A DNA stretch of 64,000 nt from Paenibacillus thalictri (GCF_004307995.1 NZ_SIRE01000017.1:1-64000); one strand, 5' to 3'. Shown: positions 26,731 to 36,211, counted from the first letter of the stretch. Made by a program: numbers and translations. Notes: generated from the letters alone by a model not told the origin.

Positions 26731-26869
26731 TTCTACCAAAACCCCGCTTAAAAGTCCTATTTTAACCATAATCTGCAAGCTACAATTTATTATAGATGAG
26801 CAAATCATCAAGGACAAGGAGGAGATCAGTCATTCGCGTTTCGATCATATCCAATCGGAGGCGGGTACG

Positions 26870-27691
26870 ATGAGGTTTGCCCCTGAACAGGTAGGCGTGC
26901 AGCTGTACACATTGCGGGATCAATTTACAAGCTATAATGATGTCGTTCATACGCTTCAGAAGGTTTGCGATATCGGTTATAAATCAGTCCAATTTTTTCG
27001 AATTCCCATCGAGATCCGCGATATGAGGGATATTCTTCAGGAGATGGATTTATCCGTATGTGGTGTGGACGTACCTTTAGCCAGGCTTGAAGGCGAATTT
27101 GATCAAGTGTTAAAAGAAATGGAACTTCTGAACTGCCGTTATATTACGTATTCATACGGAGGGGATTGGAGTAAAAGCTATCTTAGCGGTCTAGAGGCAT
27201 ATATCAAGTCGATATCGGAAATTGGAGAGAGATTGAAGTCTACGCCGTTCAAATTCGCTTACCATAATCACAGTTTCGAGTTTGTGGCCTGCAAGGGCCG
27301 GCCGGCGCTGGATTATTTCTACGAGCAAACGGCGCAAGCCGGTATTTTGGCGGAGATCGATACGTATTGGGTGCAGCATGGGGGCGGTGATCCTGCGGAA
27401 TGGATATCAAGGTACAAAGGCCGCGTTCCGATTATTCATCTTAAGGATTTGGCTATCGAACAGAGGGAAGGCAAGGTGAACCAGGTATTCGCTGAGGTGG
27501 GACGGGGAAACATGAACTGGGATTCGATCCTGCGAGCGGCCGCACAGTCAGAAGTGGAATGGTTAGTTGTGGAACAAGATGTGTGTACCCAAGATCCGTT
27601 TGAAAGTGTTAAAGAAAGCTTTGATTATATCGTCTCTGCTATATCCCGTTTAGGCTTGGGAGCAGACGTTAAGGAGAAGAGCGACCTATGA
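26870..27691 (+). CDS. Sugar phosphate isomerase/epimerase (xylose isomerase-like TIM barrel)
   Basis: A 273-aa AP_endonuc_2-type barrel. Metal-site features are AYHNHSFEF, LAEIDTYWVQHGG and IIHLKDL, with a late Glu in WLVVEQD. This is the IolE/Hyi/YcjR-like arrangement with a divalent metal. GGAGGCGGG precedes ATG. It is the first gene of an operon and overlaps the dehydrogenase by 4 bases. Substrate is probably a ketose or keto-inositol-like compound; a keto form made by the adjacent dehydrogenase would fit. Confidence 0.85.
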   Translation: MRFAPEQVGVQLYTLRDQFTSYNDVVHTLQKVCDIGYKSVQFFRIPIEIRDMRDILQEMDLSVCGVDVPLARLEGEFDQVLKEMELLNCRYITYSYGGDWSKSYLSGLEAYIKSISEIGERLKSTPFKFAYHNHSFEFVACKGRPALDYFYEQTAQAGILAEIDTYWVQHGGGDPAEWISRYKGRVPIIHLKDLAIEQREGKVNQVFAEVGRGNMNWDSILRAAAQSEVEWLVVEQDVCTQDPFESVKESFDYIVSAISRLGLGADVKEKSDL

Positions 27692-28728
27692 TAAATATCG
27701 GTTTTTTGGGACTCGGAAGAGTACTGGATTACCACCTGCCGGCTATTCGCGAGTGCGGCGATCCATTCAGAATTGCCTCCGTATTTGATTTAAGTGAACG
27801 GAGAAAAACGGAGGTTGCACGGGAATTAAACGCGAAGGCTAGTCAAAGTTATGAAGAAATGCTGGCGGACCCGGACATAGACGTTATTGTTGTGGCTACC
27901 CCGCCTCGTTTTCATGCGGTCCATGCGATTCAAGCTTTGCAGAGCGGGAAACATGTGATCGTGGAGAAGCCGATGGCGCTTCATGCGGAGGATGCCAAAC
28001 GTATGGTGGAGGCCGCCGATGCCAACGGTAAATTACTGGTCGTCAATCATAACCACAGATTTAGCGGGCATCAGCAGTATCCTTACATCAAACAAGCATT
28101 GGCGTCCAATGCGATTGGCAAGCCTTATCAATATAATGTGCAATTGATGTCGGGCTGGGGCGGATACGAAGGTTCTCCGGATTACATTCCGAACTGGGAA
28201 TGCAAGAAAGAGCAAGGAGGAGGTACGCTGTTTTCCTGGGGTCCCCATCTGGTTGATATGGTGCTGCATGCGCATCATTCCCCGCCGGATACGGTTTACG
28301 CAAGGCTGAACAGCGAAGGCTGGGAGTTCGATGGCGACAGTAATTCATCGGTAACCATTACATTTGCGGACGGAGCAACGGCCCATATTGAAATATCTTA
28401 CGTATCCCCACACTCCTTTAATTTGTTTTATGTGCGGGGAGAACACGGCTCCATCAAATTCGAACAGTCAACAGGCAATGTTACCCTCAAAAAAGGTGTC
28501 ATTAAAAAGCAATATACTGAAGAAACGGTAATACCTGACGCACCGAAACCCGGCGTTATCTACAACAACCTGTATCAAGCCGTCACTTTCGGCGAAGAGT
28601 TGTTAATTAATCCGAAACATATTTATGTGGTGATTGCAGTATTGGAAGCTGCGGTACGTTCGTCTGAGAACAACATCGTAGTCAAGCTAAGCGATATATT
28701 GAATCCGGATGAATCGGGAGTTGTCTGA
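27688..28728 (+). CDS. Gfo/Idh/MocA-family NAD(P) sugar dehydrogenase
   Basis: A 346-aa protein with an N-terminal Rossmann fold (IGFLGLGRVLDYHLPAI) and the family signature VEKPMALHAEDAKRM containing the catalytic EKP lysine. The C-terminal domain has NHNHRFSGHQQY and WGPHLVDMVLH, supplying substrate-site His residues. It overlaps the upstream isomerase by ATGA. Likely oxidises a sugar or inositol hydroxyl to ketone. Confidence 0.9.
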   Translation: MINIGFLGLGRVLDYHLPAIRECGDPFRIASVFDLSERRKTEVARELNAKASQSYEEMLADPDIDVIVVATPPRFHAVHAIQALQSGKHVIVEKPMALHAEDAKRMVEAADANGKLLVVNHNHRFSGHQQYPYIKQALASNAIGKPYQYNVQLMSGWGGYEGSPDYIPNWECKKEQGGGTLFSWGPHLVDMVLHAHHSPPDTVYARLNSEGWEFDGDSNSSVTITFADGATAHIEISYVSPHSFNLFYVRGEHGSIKFEQSTGNVTLKKGVIKKQYTEETVIPDAPKPGVIYNNLYQAVTFGEELLINPKHIYVVIAVLEAAVRSSENNIVVKLSDILNPDESGVV

Positions 28729-28731
28729 TGG

Positions 28732-29964
28732 ATGTCGATCATACTCATGATAGGTACATTTGATACGAAGGAAGAAGAATTTGTGTACCTCCGGGAGCGG
28801 TTAATGGCCTGTGGTCATGGGGTGTTATCCGTAAATGTCGGGGTTATGGCAACTTCGGGGCAGTTCCCGGTCGAGATTGATGCTGCGGAAATCGCTCAAG
28901 CGGCAGGGGCGGATCTGCACGTATTGCGTGGGGCGGGCAATCGTGACCGTGCTATGGAAGTTATGTGCAATGGTGCGGCAATCGTTGTTCAAAGATTATA
29001 TCAAGCAGGGAGATTCCAAGCCATCATTGGGATGGGAGGCGGCGGGGGAACCGCTATCGTGACCGCATCGATGCGGGAACTCCCGTACGGCGTTCCTAAA
29101 GTGTGTGTATCGACAGTTGCTTCAGGGAACGTGTCCGGTTATGTCGGCATCAAGGATATAGTCATGATTCCGTCTTTGACGGATCTAGCCGGAATTCATC
29201 CTATTTCCCGGATGGTGATCGCTCAAGCGGCGGGGGCGGTGTGCGGAATGGTTGAAGCGGAGCTTCCTTTACCGTCGAAGGGAAATGCGCCGGTTATTGC
29301 TGCGACCATGTTTGGCAATACAACCGCATGTGTGCAAGCATGCGCTTGCCGTTTGCGGGAGCAGGGGTACCAGGTCCTCATCTTTCACGCTACAGGAACA
29401 GGCGGGAAAATGATGGAATCGCTTATTGAAGAAGGTTACATCGATGCGGTGCTTGATCTGACGACAACTGAAATTGCCGATGAATTGTGCGGCGGTATGA
29501 TGAGCGCGGGGCCTGGGCGGCTCAGCGCAGCGGGGCGGCGAGGCATTCCTCAGGTTGTAGCTCCGGGCTGCCTGGATATGGTCAATTTCGGGGTTCGCGA
29601 AAGTATACCTGTCTCTCGCTTCAAGGAAGGGAGGGTATTTTATTCATGGAATCCAAATAACACCTTGATGCGAACGTCAAGTGAAGATAACCTGCTTATT
29701 GGCGAACAGATAGCTCTGCGGTTGAATGCTTCTCAAGGTCCGGTAAAGGTGATGCTGCCGCTCCGGGGACTATCTATTCTGGGAGAGGAGGGCCAGCCCT
29801 TCTATGATCCGCAAGCAGACGGCGTATTGTTCTCCGTTATGAGAAATAAACTGAAGCCCGATATTGAAATCATCGAAATGGATATGGCTATTAACGAATC
29901 TGCATTTGCCGATAAGGCGGTACAGCTACTTCTGGAATTGATCGGAAACCATAATGGATCGTAA
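28732..29964 (+). CDS. UPF0261 / Tm-1-like ATP-binding protein
   Basis: A 410-aa protein beginning ILMIGTFDTKEEEFVYLRE, the hallmark of UPF0261, homologous to the N-terminal half of the tomato virus-resistance protein Tm-1. A Gly-rich stretch (GMGGGGGTAIVTASMRELPYGVPKV) and ATMFGNTTACV fit the ATP-binding fold. Bacterial function is not established to my knowledge. It starts 3 bases after the dehydrogenase stop without a strong ribosome site, so is probably coupled. Confidence 0.88.
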   Translation: MSIILMIGTFDTKEEEFVYLRERLMACGHGVLSVNVGVMATSGQFPVEIDAAEIAQAAGADLHVLRGAGNRDRAMEVMCNGAAIVVQRLYQAGRFQAIIGMGGGGGTAIVTASMRELPYGVPKVCVSTVASGNVSGYVGIKDIVMIPSLTDLAGIHPISRMVIAQAAGAVCGMVEAELPLPSKGNAPVIAATMFGNTTACVQACACRLREQGYQVLIFHATGTGGKMMESLIEEGYIDAVLDLTTTEIADELCGGMMSAGPGRLSAAGRRGIPQVVAPGCLDMVNFGVRESIPVSRFKEGRVFYSWNPNNTLMRTSSEDNLLIGEQIALRLNASQGPVKVMLPLRGLSILGEEGQPFYDPQADGVLFSVMRNKLKPDIEIIEMDMAINESAFADKAVQLLLELIGNHNGS

Positions 29965-29979
29965 GGAGGAAAGGATAAG

Positions 29980-30807
29980 ATGATTCCTAGACGTGTCATA
30001 TTAGAACGGCTTCACCGCCTGATTCAAGAGGGCCGGCCCATTATCGGCACAGGCGCCGGTACAGGGATTACAGCAAAATTTGAAGAAGAAGGAGGCAGCG
30101 ATCTGATCATTATTTATAATTCCGGGCGGTTTCGTATGGCGGGCCGTGGGTCTATGAGCGGGCTTATGCCGTATGGAGATGCCAACGCAATCGTGATGGA
30201 GATGGCCGGTGAAATATTGCCTGTCGTCAAACGAACCCCGGTGTTGGCCGGTGTTTGCGGAACCGATCCGTTTCGTTCTATGCCGCGTTTTCTCAAGCAG
30301 GTGCAGGAGGCAGGATTCTCCGGGGTTCAGAACTTCCCGACTGTCGGTCTTTATGACGGAAGGTTCCGGGCTAATCTGGAGGAAACAGGAATTAGCTACG
30401 ACCAAGAGGTTGAGATGATTCGGCTTGCCCGAGAGCTGGATCTGCTAACTACTCCGTACTGCTTTACGCATGATGAAGCGCGCAAAATGGCTGCCGCAGG
30501 CGCTGATATTGTCGTTGCGCATGTCGGAACGACAACAAGCGGTTCGATCGGCGCGCAGACAACGATGTCGCTGGAGGAAGCCGCCGCCGCCGTTCAGGGT
30601 ATATGCGACGGGGCACGTGCGGTCAATCCGGACATCATCGTCATTTGCCATGGCGGGCCGATTGCCGAGCCGGAAGATGCGGCATTTATTCTGAAGCATA
30701 CCACCGGGGTACAAGGTTTTTACGGCGCTTCCAGCGCGGAACGTCTTCCGGTAGAACGTGCTGTTGCGGAACATATCCGGAAATTCACATCCTTATCATT
30801 AAAATAA
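29980..30807 (+). CDS. PEP-hydrolase-like TIM-barrel protein (Tm-1 C-terminal half homologue)
   Basis: A 275-aa TIM barrel with PIIGTGAGTGITAKFEEEGG at the start, GVCGTDPFRSMPRFL, NFPTVGLYDGRFRANLEETG and VAHVGTTTSGSIGA, characteristic of the phosphoenolpyruvate hydrolase-like family (PF09370). In plants and fungi this domain is fused behind UPF0261; here the two are neighbouring genes 15 bases apart. GTAAGGAGGAAAGG precedes ATG. It presumably acts on a keto-acid or phosphorylated intermediate together with its neighbour. Confidence 0.85.
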   Translation: MIPRRVILERLHRLIQEGRPIIGTGAGTGITAKFEEEGGSDLIIIYNSGRFRMAGRGSMSGLMPYGDANAIVMEMAGEILPVVKRTPVLAGVCGTDPFRSMPRFLKQVQEAGFSGVQNFPTVGLYDGRFRANLEETGISYDQEVEMIRLARELDLLTTPYCFTHDEARKMAAAGADIVVAHVGTTTSGSIGAQTTMSLEEAAAAVQGICDGARAVNPDIIVICHGGPIAEPEDAAFILKHTTGVQGFYGASSAERLPVERAVAEHIRKFTSLSLK

Positions 30808-30829
30808 ACGAAGACAAGGGGGAACCGTC

Positions 30830-31303
30830 ATGGCCGCAGGCATTTCCTTGGAAGAAGCGAGGGAGCAGGCATTGGTTTTGTTAGAAAAGGCCAATGTCGC
30901 GTTAAGTGAGGAGGATAAGGCACATCTCAAGGTTGTCGATTATGGCTTAAAGGACATTGCCCGTTATGGAGTTCAATTTGTAGAATACATCAATAATGAA
31001 CGTTATTGTGCCCGACAATTGGCTCTTCTGCCGCTGCAAACGATCCCGGAGCATATGCACCCTCCTGTAGGGGATGATCCGGGGAAGCTGGAAACGTTCC
31101 GGGTCGTATGGGGGAAAGTCCGGGTCCATACCGAATTTCAGGAGATTGAGCTTCATGCCGGCGAGCAATACACGATTGGCGGCAATGTGTATCATGGGTT
31201 CCAAGCTGGAGAAGCCGGTGCCGTTGTCATTGAATTTTCCAGTCCGGCACGGGATCGGTTTGATGTATTTAGCAACCCGCAGGTTCAATTAAAACAAGAA
31301 TAG
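30830..31303 (+). CDS. D-lyxose/mannose isomerase-like cupin
   Basis: A 157-aa single-domain cupin. Metal ligands are visible as His75 and His77 (EHMHPP), Glu88 (LETFRVVWG) and His122 (NVYHGF), matching D-lyxose isomerases of the EcSI type. It is shorter than typical members but all four ligands are there. It closes the catabolic operon and is followed by an intrinsic terminator at 31318. Probable role: aldose-ketose isomerisation in the same sugar pathway. Confidence 0.8.
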   Translation: MAAGISLEEAREQALVLLEKANVALSEEDKAHLKVVDYGLKDIARYGVQFVEYINNERYCARQLALLPLQTIPEHMHPPVGDDPGKLETFRVVWGKVRVHTEFQEIELHAGEQYTIGGNVYHGFQAGEAGAVVIEFSSPARDRFDVFSNPQVQLKQE

Positions 31304-31317
31304 AAATCGTTAGCGCC

Positions 31318-31348
31318 CAGGACACGATAGTTGTGTTCTGTTTTTTTA
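31318..31348 (+). terminator. Intrinsic terminator between catabolic and transport operons
   Basis: CAGGACAC (31318-31325) pairs with GTGTTCTG (31333-31340), with one G-T pair, followed by seven T residues. Confidence 0.8.
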
Positions 31349-31404
31349 TTAACGGTGATTTGCAGGAATCGGAGAAAAGTACTAGTAAGAGGTGTTTATT
31401 CATA

Positions 31405-31434
31405 TTGTCGGTGCTAACGCGCTGCCGCTATAAT
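31405..31434 (+). promoter_or_regulatory. Promoter of the second Lpl-type importer
   Basis: TTGTCG (31405-31410), an 18-base spacer and a perfect TATAAT (31429-31434) lie 38 bases before the binding-protein start, after the terminator. The importer thus has its own promoter. Confidence 0.65.
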
Positions 31435-31472
31435 CATGAATGAGCTCAAAAAATAGTTAGGGGAGGCATGAA

Positions 31473-33140
31473 ATGAAAGCGGTTAAAAGGGGTCTTGTTT
31501 TTTCGAGCGCGGTAAGTATGATGCTGACGTTGGTGTTAGCCGGATGTACCACCGAAAGTAAGGATGCGGGAAGCACAAAAAACACAAACAATCAGGAAAC
31601 GAAAGCCGATACTGCGAAAGTAGCGGGAAAAGACGGACCGCTGGAGCCTTTTGCTAAACCGATAACCATCAGTGTTATGCGGGAAGATAACCCTAGTATA
31701 TGGTTTCCCCAAGGTGAGTCGATTAAGGACAACATTCTGACTAAATTTTACGAAGAAAAATTAAATATTAAATGGGATGTCAAATGGCTGGTGGAGCGGG
31801 GAAGAAGTGCGGAACGTCTTGATCTTGCGATTGCGAGCAATGACATACCGGATATGTTCGAAGCAAACGCGGCTCAAGTGTATAAGCTGATGAAGGCCGG
31901 TCAAATTCAACCACTTGGCGAAGTTTATAAGAAATATGCTACGGACAGTGTGAAGGAATCGTTCGGGTTTGACAATGGGCTGTTCTTCAAGCCGGTTACC
32001 TTCGACAAGGAGGTATATGGGCTGCCGATCACTCAAGACTATGCCGGGGGGATTCAGCTCATCTGGATCCGGCAGGATTGGCTGGATAAGCTGAACTTAA
32101 AGGCTCCCAAAACGATTGAGGAGCTGCGTACGGTTGCTAAAGCATTTATTGATAATAAAATGGGCGGTCCAAACACAATCGGGATCGGCCTGCAGAATGA
32201 CCTTGGGCTGGTGCTTGACGCATTTGCCCATGCATATGGTGTATACCCGGACACGTGGCTGCCTAATAAAAACGGTGAGCTTGTTTATGGGGACACGTTG
32301 CCTGAAATGAAAAATGTGCTCCAAACGATGCAGAACTTTTACAAGGAAAAGCTGTTTGATCCCGAGTTTGCTGTCAAAAATGGGGATAAGGTCACGGAAG
32401 ATATTGCAGCCGGAAGAATCGGCATCATTTTCTATCCTTTCTGGGGTTCGCTTGGGCCGCCGATGAAAAATAAATTGAATCAGCCCGAAGCCGAATGGTT
32501 TGCGTATCCCATTATGGTGAACCCGGAAGGCAAATACAAAATTAAGAACAAGTCGTCTACGAGCAAATGGCTGGTTGTTAAAAAGGGCTTTCAATATCCG
32601 GAAGCGGCGGTGAAACAATACAATTTATGGTACGAACTATGGCAAGGCCAGCATTCTGCTTTTTACCACGGAAACAACCAGCAGGCCTATAATAAAGCGC
32701 AAGAGGATTTCAAATTGTATCCGCCTTTCTGGTTTGATCCGCCGATGAAAAATCAAATATTGGATGAGAATCTGCGGGAAGTTATCGCCAGCGGGGACAC
32801 CAGCAAGCTGAAGAGCGAAGAAGCGAAGAAGAAATATCCGTTGATCATGGATCCCAAATCCATATACGGTTGGACAGAGAAGATGGTTGTTACGCAGTCC
32901 TACAAGATTATTCAGGAACAGCTTCAAAACAATCTGGTCTACAGCGCTTTCCAAGGGCCGACAACACCTGTCATAGCCGCCAAAAAACCGCTTGCAGATA
33001 AAGCGCGTATGGAAGGTCTGATTAAATTCATCATGGGTGAGTCCCTTGATAACTTTGATGCATTCGTAGATAAATGGAACAAATCAGGCGGCAAAGACTT
33101 GTCCGATGAAGTTAACGCTTGGTATAAAACGAATAAATAA
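31473..33140 (+). CDS. Extracellular solute-binding lipoprotein, LplA type
   Basis: A 555-aa lipoprotein: signal peptide with lipobox LVLAGC (Cys25), polar linker, then a family-1 binding fold (DLAIASNDIPDMFEANAAQVYKL, AAGRIGIIFYPFWG). TTAGGGGAGG precedes ATG. It is first in the order A-B-C, unlike the first importer where the permeases come first, and lacks the palindromic element. It probably binds the oligosaccharide degraded by the preceding operon. Confidence 0.92.
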   Translation: MKAVKRGLVFSSAVSMMLTLVLAGCTTESKDAGSTKNTNNQETKADTAKVAGKDGPLEPFAKPITISVMREDNPSIWFPQGESIKDNILTKFYEEKLNIKWDVKWLVERGRSAERLDLAIASNDIPDMFEANAAQVYKLMKAGQIQPLGEVYKKYATDSVKESFGFDNGLFFKPVTFDKEVYGLPITQDYAGGIQLIWIRQDWLDKLNLKAPKTIEELRTVAKAFIDNKMGGPNTIGIGLQNDLGLVLDAFAHAYGVYPDTWLPNKNGELVYGDTLPEMKNVLQTMQNFYKEKLFDPEFAVKNGDKVTEDIAAGRIGIIFYPFWGSLGPPMKNKLNQPEAEWFAYPIMVNPEGKYKIKNKSSTSKWLVVKKGFQYPEAAVKQYNLWYELWQGQHSAFYHGNNQQAYNKAQEDFKLYPPFWFDPPMKNQILDENLREVIASGDTSKLKSEEAKKKYPLIMDPKSIYGWTEKMVVTQSYKIIQEQLQNNLVYSAFQGPTTPVIAAKKPLADKARMEGLIKFIMGESLDNFDAFVDKWNKSGGKDLSDEVNAWYKTNK

Positions 33141-33181
33141 ACGGTCCGGTAAAATAGGGGGCAGTAGGGTGGGGCTTCGAT

Positions 33182-34147
33182 ATGAACCGCTTCATCCATT
33201 GCCTCCTCATTCTAATCAAAGTGAAGGTATTGATGATGTTAAAAATCATAATGAGCCGTACAAAAATAAAACATACGTGGCCCCTTCATATTTTGCTGCT
33301 GCCGGGGATCGTGATGTTATTCATATTTTCCTACGGGCCGATGGTAGGGTTTGTTATTGCTTTTCAGGAATATTACCCGACTAAGGGTTTTTTCGGTTCT
33401 GATTGGATCGGTTTTGATCATTTTGTATATTTAACTGAATTACCCGATATTCGGGATGTCGTCTACAATACGCTGTTTATATCCTTTGTAAAGATTGTCA
33501 CTACCTTGGCGGCCTCTATTGTCATAGCATTGCTGCTGAATGAATTGCGGTTAAAGCTTTTGAAGCGGTATACGGAGACTGTGCTGCTGTTCCCCCACTT
33601 TGTTTCATGGGTGATTATGAGCAGCGTGCTTATTGATGTATTCGGAAGACAAGGTGTCGTGAACAATATTGTCGCGGCCTTAGGTTTGGAGCGGATTTTT
33701 TTTCTCGGCGATCCTCCTTGGTTTCTTGCTGTGCTGTTTACAAGCAACATGTGGAAGGAATGCGGTTATTTGATCGTCATTATATTGGCCGCATTAACCA
33801 ATATTGACGCCCAATTGTATGAATCCGCAATGATCGATGGCGCCACCCGTTGGAAGCAAACGATGCATGTTACAATTCCGGGCATTACTCCGATTGTCAT
33901 TCTGCTGGCAACTTTAAGCCTGGGTAATATTCTGAGCGGGGGGTTTGACCAAATATTCACGATGTACAATCCGCTTGTGTATTCGGTCAGTGACATTATC
34001 GATACGTATGTGTATAGACTTGGTATATTAAGCGCGCAATACAGTCTAGCGACGGCAGCCGGACTTTTTAAATCGGTGATCGGCTTTCTGCTCATTTGGC
34101 TTTCTTATCGGTTGGCTGAGAAGTATGCCAATTATCGAATTTTTTAA
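33182..34147 (+). CDS. ABC sugar importer permease, LplB type
   Basis: MalF-like permease with six membrane segments and EAA loop ESAMIDGATRWKQTMHVTIPGI. The start is uncertain: 33182 has GGGTGGGG upstream but gives an unusual N-terminus; 33233/33236 (after GTGAAGG) or 33254 would give the family-typical short N-terminus before HILLLPGI. No ATPase gene follows. Confidence 0.9.
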   Translation: MNRFIHCLLILIKVKVLMMLKIIMSRTKIKHTWPLHILLLPGIVMLFIFSYGPMVGFVIAFQEYYPTKGFFGSDWIGFDHFVYLTELPDIRDVVYNTLFISFVKIVTTLAASIVIALLLNELRLKLLKRYTETVLLFPHFVSWVIMSSVLIDVFGRQGVVNNIVAALGLERIFFLGDPPWFLAVLFTSNMWKECGYLIVIILAALTNIDAQLYESAMIDGATRWKQTMHVTIPGITPIVILLATLSLGNILSGGFDQIFTMYNPLVYSVSDIIDTYVYRLGILSAQYSLATAAGLFKSVIGFLLIWLSYRLAEKYANYRIF

Positions 34148-34162
34148 AAGGAGGGTGCCGGG

Positions 34163-35047
34163 GTGAGACTTTATCAGCGGGCAGTTCTTTACCGGATATT
34201 TAACCTATTTAACATAGCAGTGCTAGTCGGCTTGGGTGTAATATGCGTGATCCCCTTCATTCATATGGCTGCGATTTCTTTCAGTGATAAGGGCCCTGCG
34301 GGGGCCAATCTTGTCGGGCTTTGGCCGATCGGTTTTAATCTGGAAGCTTATAAACAAGCATTGTCCGATGACCGGATTGTAAAGGCATTGGGCATCTCCT
34401 TCCTGCGGGTAGCGCTTGGCGTCACGATCAATATGGCGTTAACCGTTATTACGGCTTACCCTTTATCGAAAGAGCCAAATAAGTTTCCCGGGAGATCCTG
34501 GTATGTCTGGCTTTGTGTCGTAACGATGCTTTTTCATGGCGGCTTGATTCCGACCTATATTCTTGTCAATGACCTAGGTTTGATTAATTCCGTGTGGGCG
34601 TTGGTACTTCCGGGAGCGCTGCCTGTGTTTAATGTGGTGCTGCTATTGAATTTCTTTCGCCAGCTTCCGAAGGAAATCGAAGAATCCGCTCTTATGGACG
34701 GTGCGAGTTATTTCCAAACCTTATTAAAAATATATGTTCCTTTATCTGTTCCTGCGCTGGCCACATTGGTATTGCTCAGCTCCATCGGCCATTGGAATGC
34801 ATGGTTCGACGGGTTGATTTATATGACGGACGCATCCATGTATCCGATCCAAACGTATATGCAGGTCCTTCAAACCCAGCTGCAAGCCGTTGAATCATTG
34901 TCGGATGCGCAAAGGGTGATGCGGGTATCGCAGAAGTCGTTGATGATGGCTTATAACGTCATCACCTTGGTTCCGATATTGTGTCTTTATCCTTTTTTGC
35001 AAAAGTATGTAAAAGATGGCCTTGTGATGGGTTCGGTCAAAGGATAA
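34163..35047 (+). CDS. ABC sugar importer permease, LplC type
   Basis: A 294-aa MalG-like permease with EAA loop EESALMDGASYFQTLLKIYVPL and tail FLQKYVKDGLVMGSVKG. GTG 34163 follows AAAGGAGGGTG. Last gene of the importer operon; the 109 bases to the next gene contain no clear terminator. Confidence 0.92.
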   Translation: MRLYQRAVLYRIFNLFNIAVLVGLGVICVIPFIHMAAISFSDKGPAGANLVGLWPIGFNLEAYKQALSDDRIVKALGISFLRVALGVTINMALTVITAYPLSKEPNKFPGRSWYVWLCVVTMLFHGGLIPTYILVNDLGLINSVWALVLPGALPVFNVVLLLNFFRQLPKEIEESALMDGASYFQTLLKIYVPLSVPALATLVLLSSIGHWNAWFDGLIYMTDASMYPIQTYMQVLQTQLQAVESLSDAQRVMRVSQKSLMMAYNVITLVPILCLYPFLQKYVKDGLVMGSVKG

Positions 35048-35156
35048 CTTCAACGTTGGGCATAAATTCCAATTGAATCGCGCATGCTAATAAGGTAGTT
35101 CAAGATACTTGGCATCAATGTATAGGACATAATTAAAAAAGGAGCTGATCTACCTT

Positions 35157-36137
35157 ATGGCAAGACGCCGCAGCGGTTACGATTACAATCAGATGGAACA
35201 GCAGCAGCAAAACGTGATGATGAATACCTTCCCCGGCACGGGACATATGGGAATGGCGGGGACCGGAAGTATGCAAAACATGGGTGGCGCTATCGGCACG
35301 CAAAGTGCCGGCAGCATGATCGGTGCGCAAAATCAAGGTAACATGCAAGGGATGGGCGGCACATTCGGCAATGGTAACGTGCAAGGCGCCGGCAGCAGCT
35401 ACCAAAGTGCAGGCAACTCGCAGGGGATAAGCGGCATGCAGTTTTCAAACGGCGGGATGCAAGGAGCCGGAATGCAGAATGCTGCGAATACCATACATGG
35501 CATGAATGGGATGCAAAACATGGGCGCCACAAGAGGCATGGGGATGCAAGGTGCTGCGGGCGGCACGCAAGGAACGGCAAATAACGCGCAGGGTATGGGC
35601 GGGATGCAGGGCATGAACACCATGCAGAGCGCGACCGGCATGCAAAACCTGGGCAGCATAGGCAATATGCAGCAGGCGAGAGACGCCGGCACCGAGACGT
35701 TCAAAGCGGGCGGCGGCATGCCGGTTCCCGGTTCGTCGGGGGATGCGAACGCGCCTTACGGGATGCGCAATACCGGAATCAATCATGCCGATGCGCGTAA
35801 TGTCGGCTTCCAAGGCGGTTACACCGGCTACGGACAGAACGGCCAGCCGATTCAATACGGCACCTTTATGCGCGACGGCACGCAATACGGCAAAGGGCCG
35901 CATACGATTGATCCGAACAAAGCGATCATCCAGGCGGTTCATTACGATAACGGAGCGATCCGCGCCGTGCAGTTTCAGGACGGCTCCATCGTTGACATCA
36001 ACCAAGCCATTGCAATGGCCGAAGCCGGACTTATCGAAGATGTCAACACGGGCAGAAACCGCGAAGGCGAAAAGACGCTGCGTTCATACCCCGATGGCGA
36101 CCCGAGCAACAATTTGTCCAATTTGCCGCGGTTTTAA
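35157..36137 (+). CDS. Met/Gly/Gln-rich low-complexity protein with DUF3892 tail
   Basis: A 326-aa protein in two parts. Residues 1 to about 215 are low complexity, built of short MQGMGG, MQNMGA-like units with unusually high Met, Gly, Gln and Asn and hardly any hydrophobic core. Residues about 255-326 (AIIQAVHYDNGAIRAVQFQD, then SIVDINQAIAMAEAGLIEDV and SNNLSNLPRF) match DUF3892. No signal peptide or membrane segment. AAAAGGAGCTGATC precedes ATG. It is followed by a terminator near 36182. Function unknown; the Met-rich region could bind metal, act as oxidation sink, or be a spore or surface matrix protein, all inference. Confidence 0.8.
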   Translation: MARRRSGYDYNQMEQQQQNVMMNTFPGTGHMGMAGTGSMQNMGGAIGTQSAGSMIGAQNQGNMQGMGGTFGNGNVQGAGSSYQSAGNSQGISGMQFSNGGMQGAGMQNAANTIHGMNGMQNMGATRGMGMQGAAGGTQGTANNAQGMGGMQGMNTMQSATGMQNLGSIGNMQQARDAGTETFKAGGGMPVPGSSGDANAPYGMRNTGINHADARNVGFQGGYTGYGQNGQPIQYGTFMRDGTQYGKGPHTIDPNKAIIQAVHYDNGAIRAVQFQDGSIVDINQAIAMAEAGLIEDVNTGRNREGEKTLRSYPDGDPSNNLSNLPRF

Positions 36138-36181
36138 AGGCGATTCGGGCGGCAATTCGGTCCATTCAAACAAGATACAGC

Positions 36182-36211
36182 CGGTACTCCACGTGAGGGC
36201 CGGTTTTTTTT
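36182..36211 (+). terminator. Intrinsic terminator after the Met/Gly-rich gene
   Basis: GCCGGT near 36179 pairs with GGCCGGT near 36198, followed by eight T residues. Confidence 0.75.
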
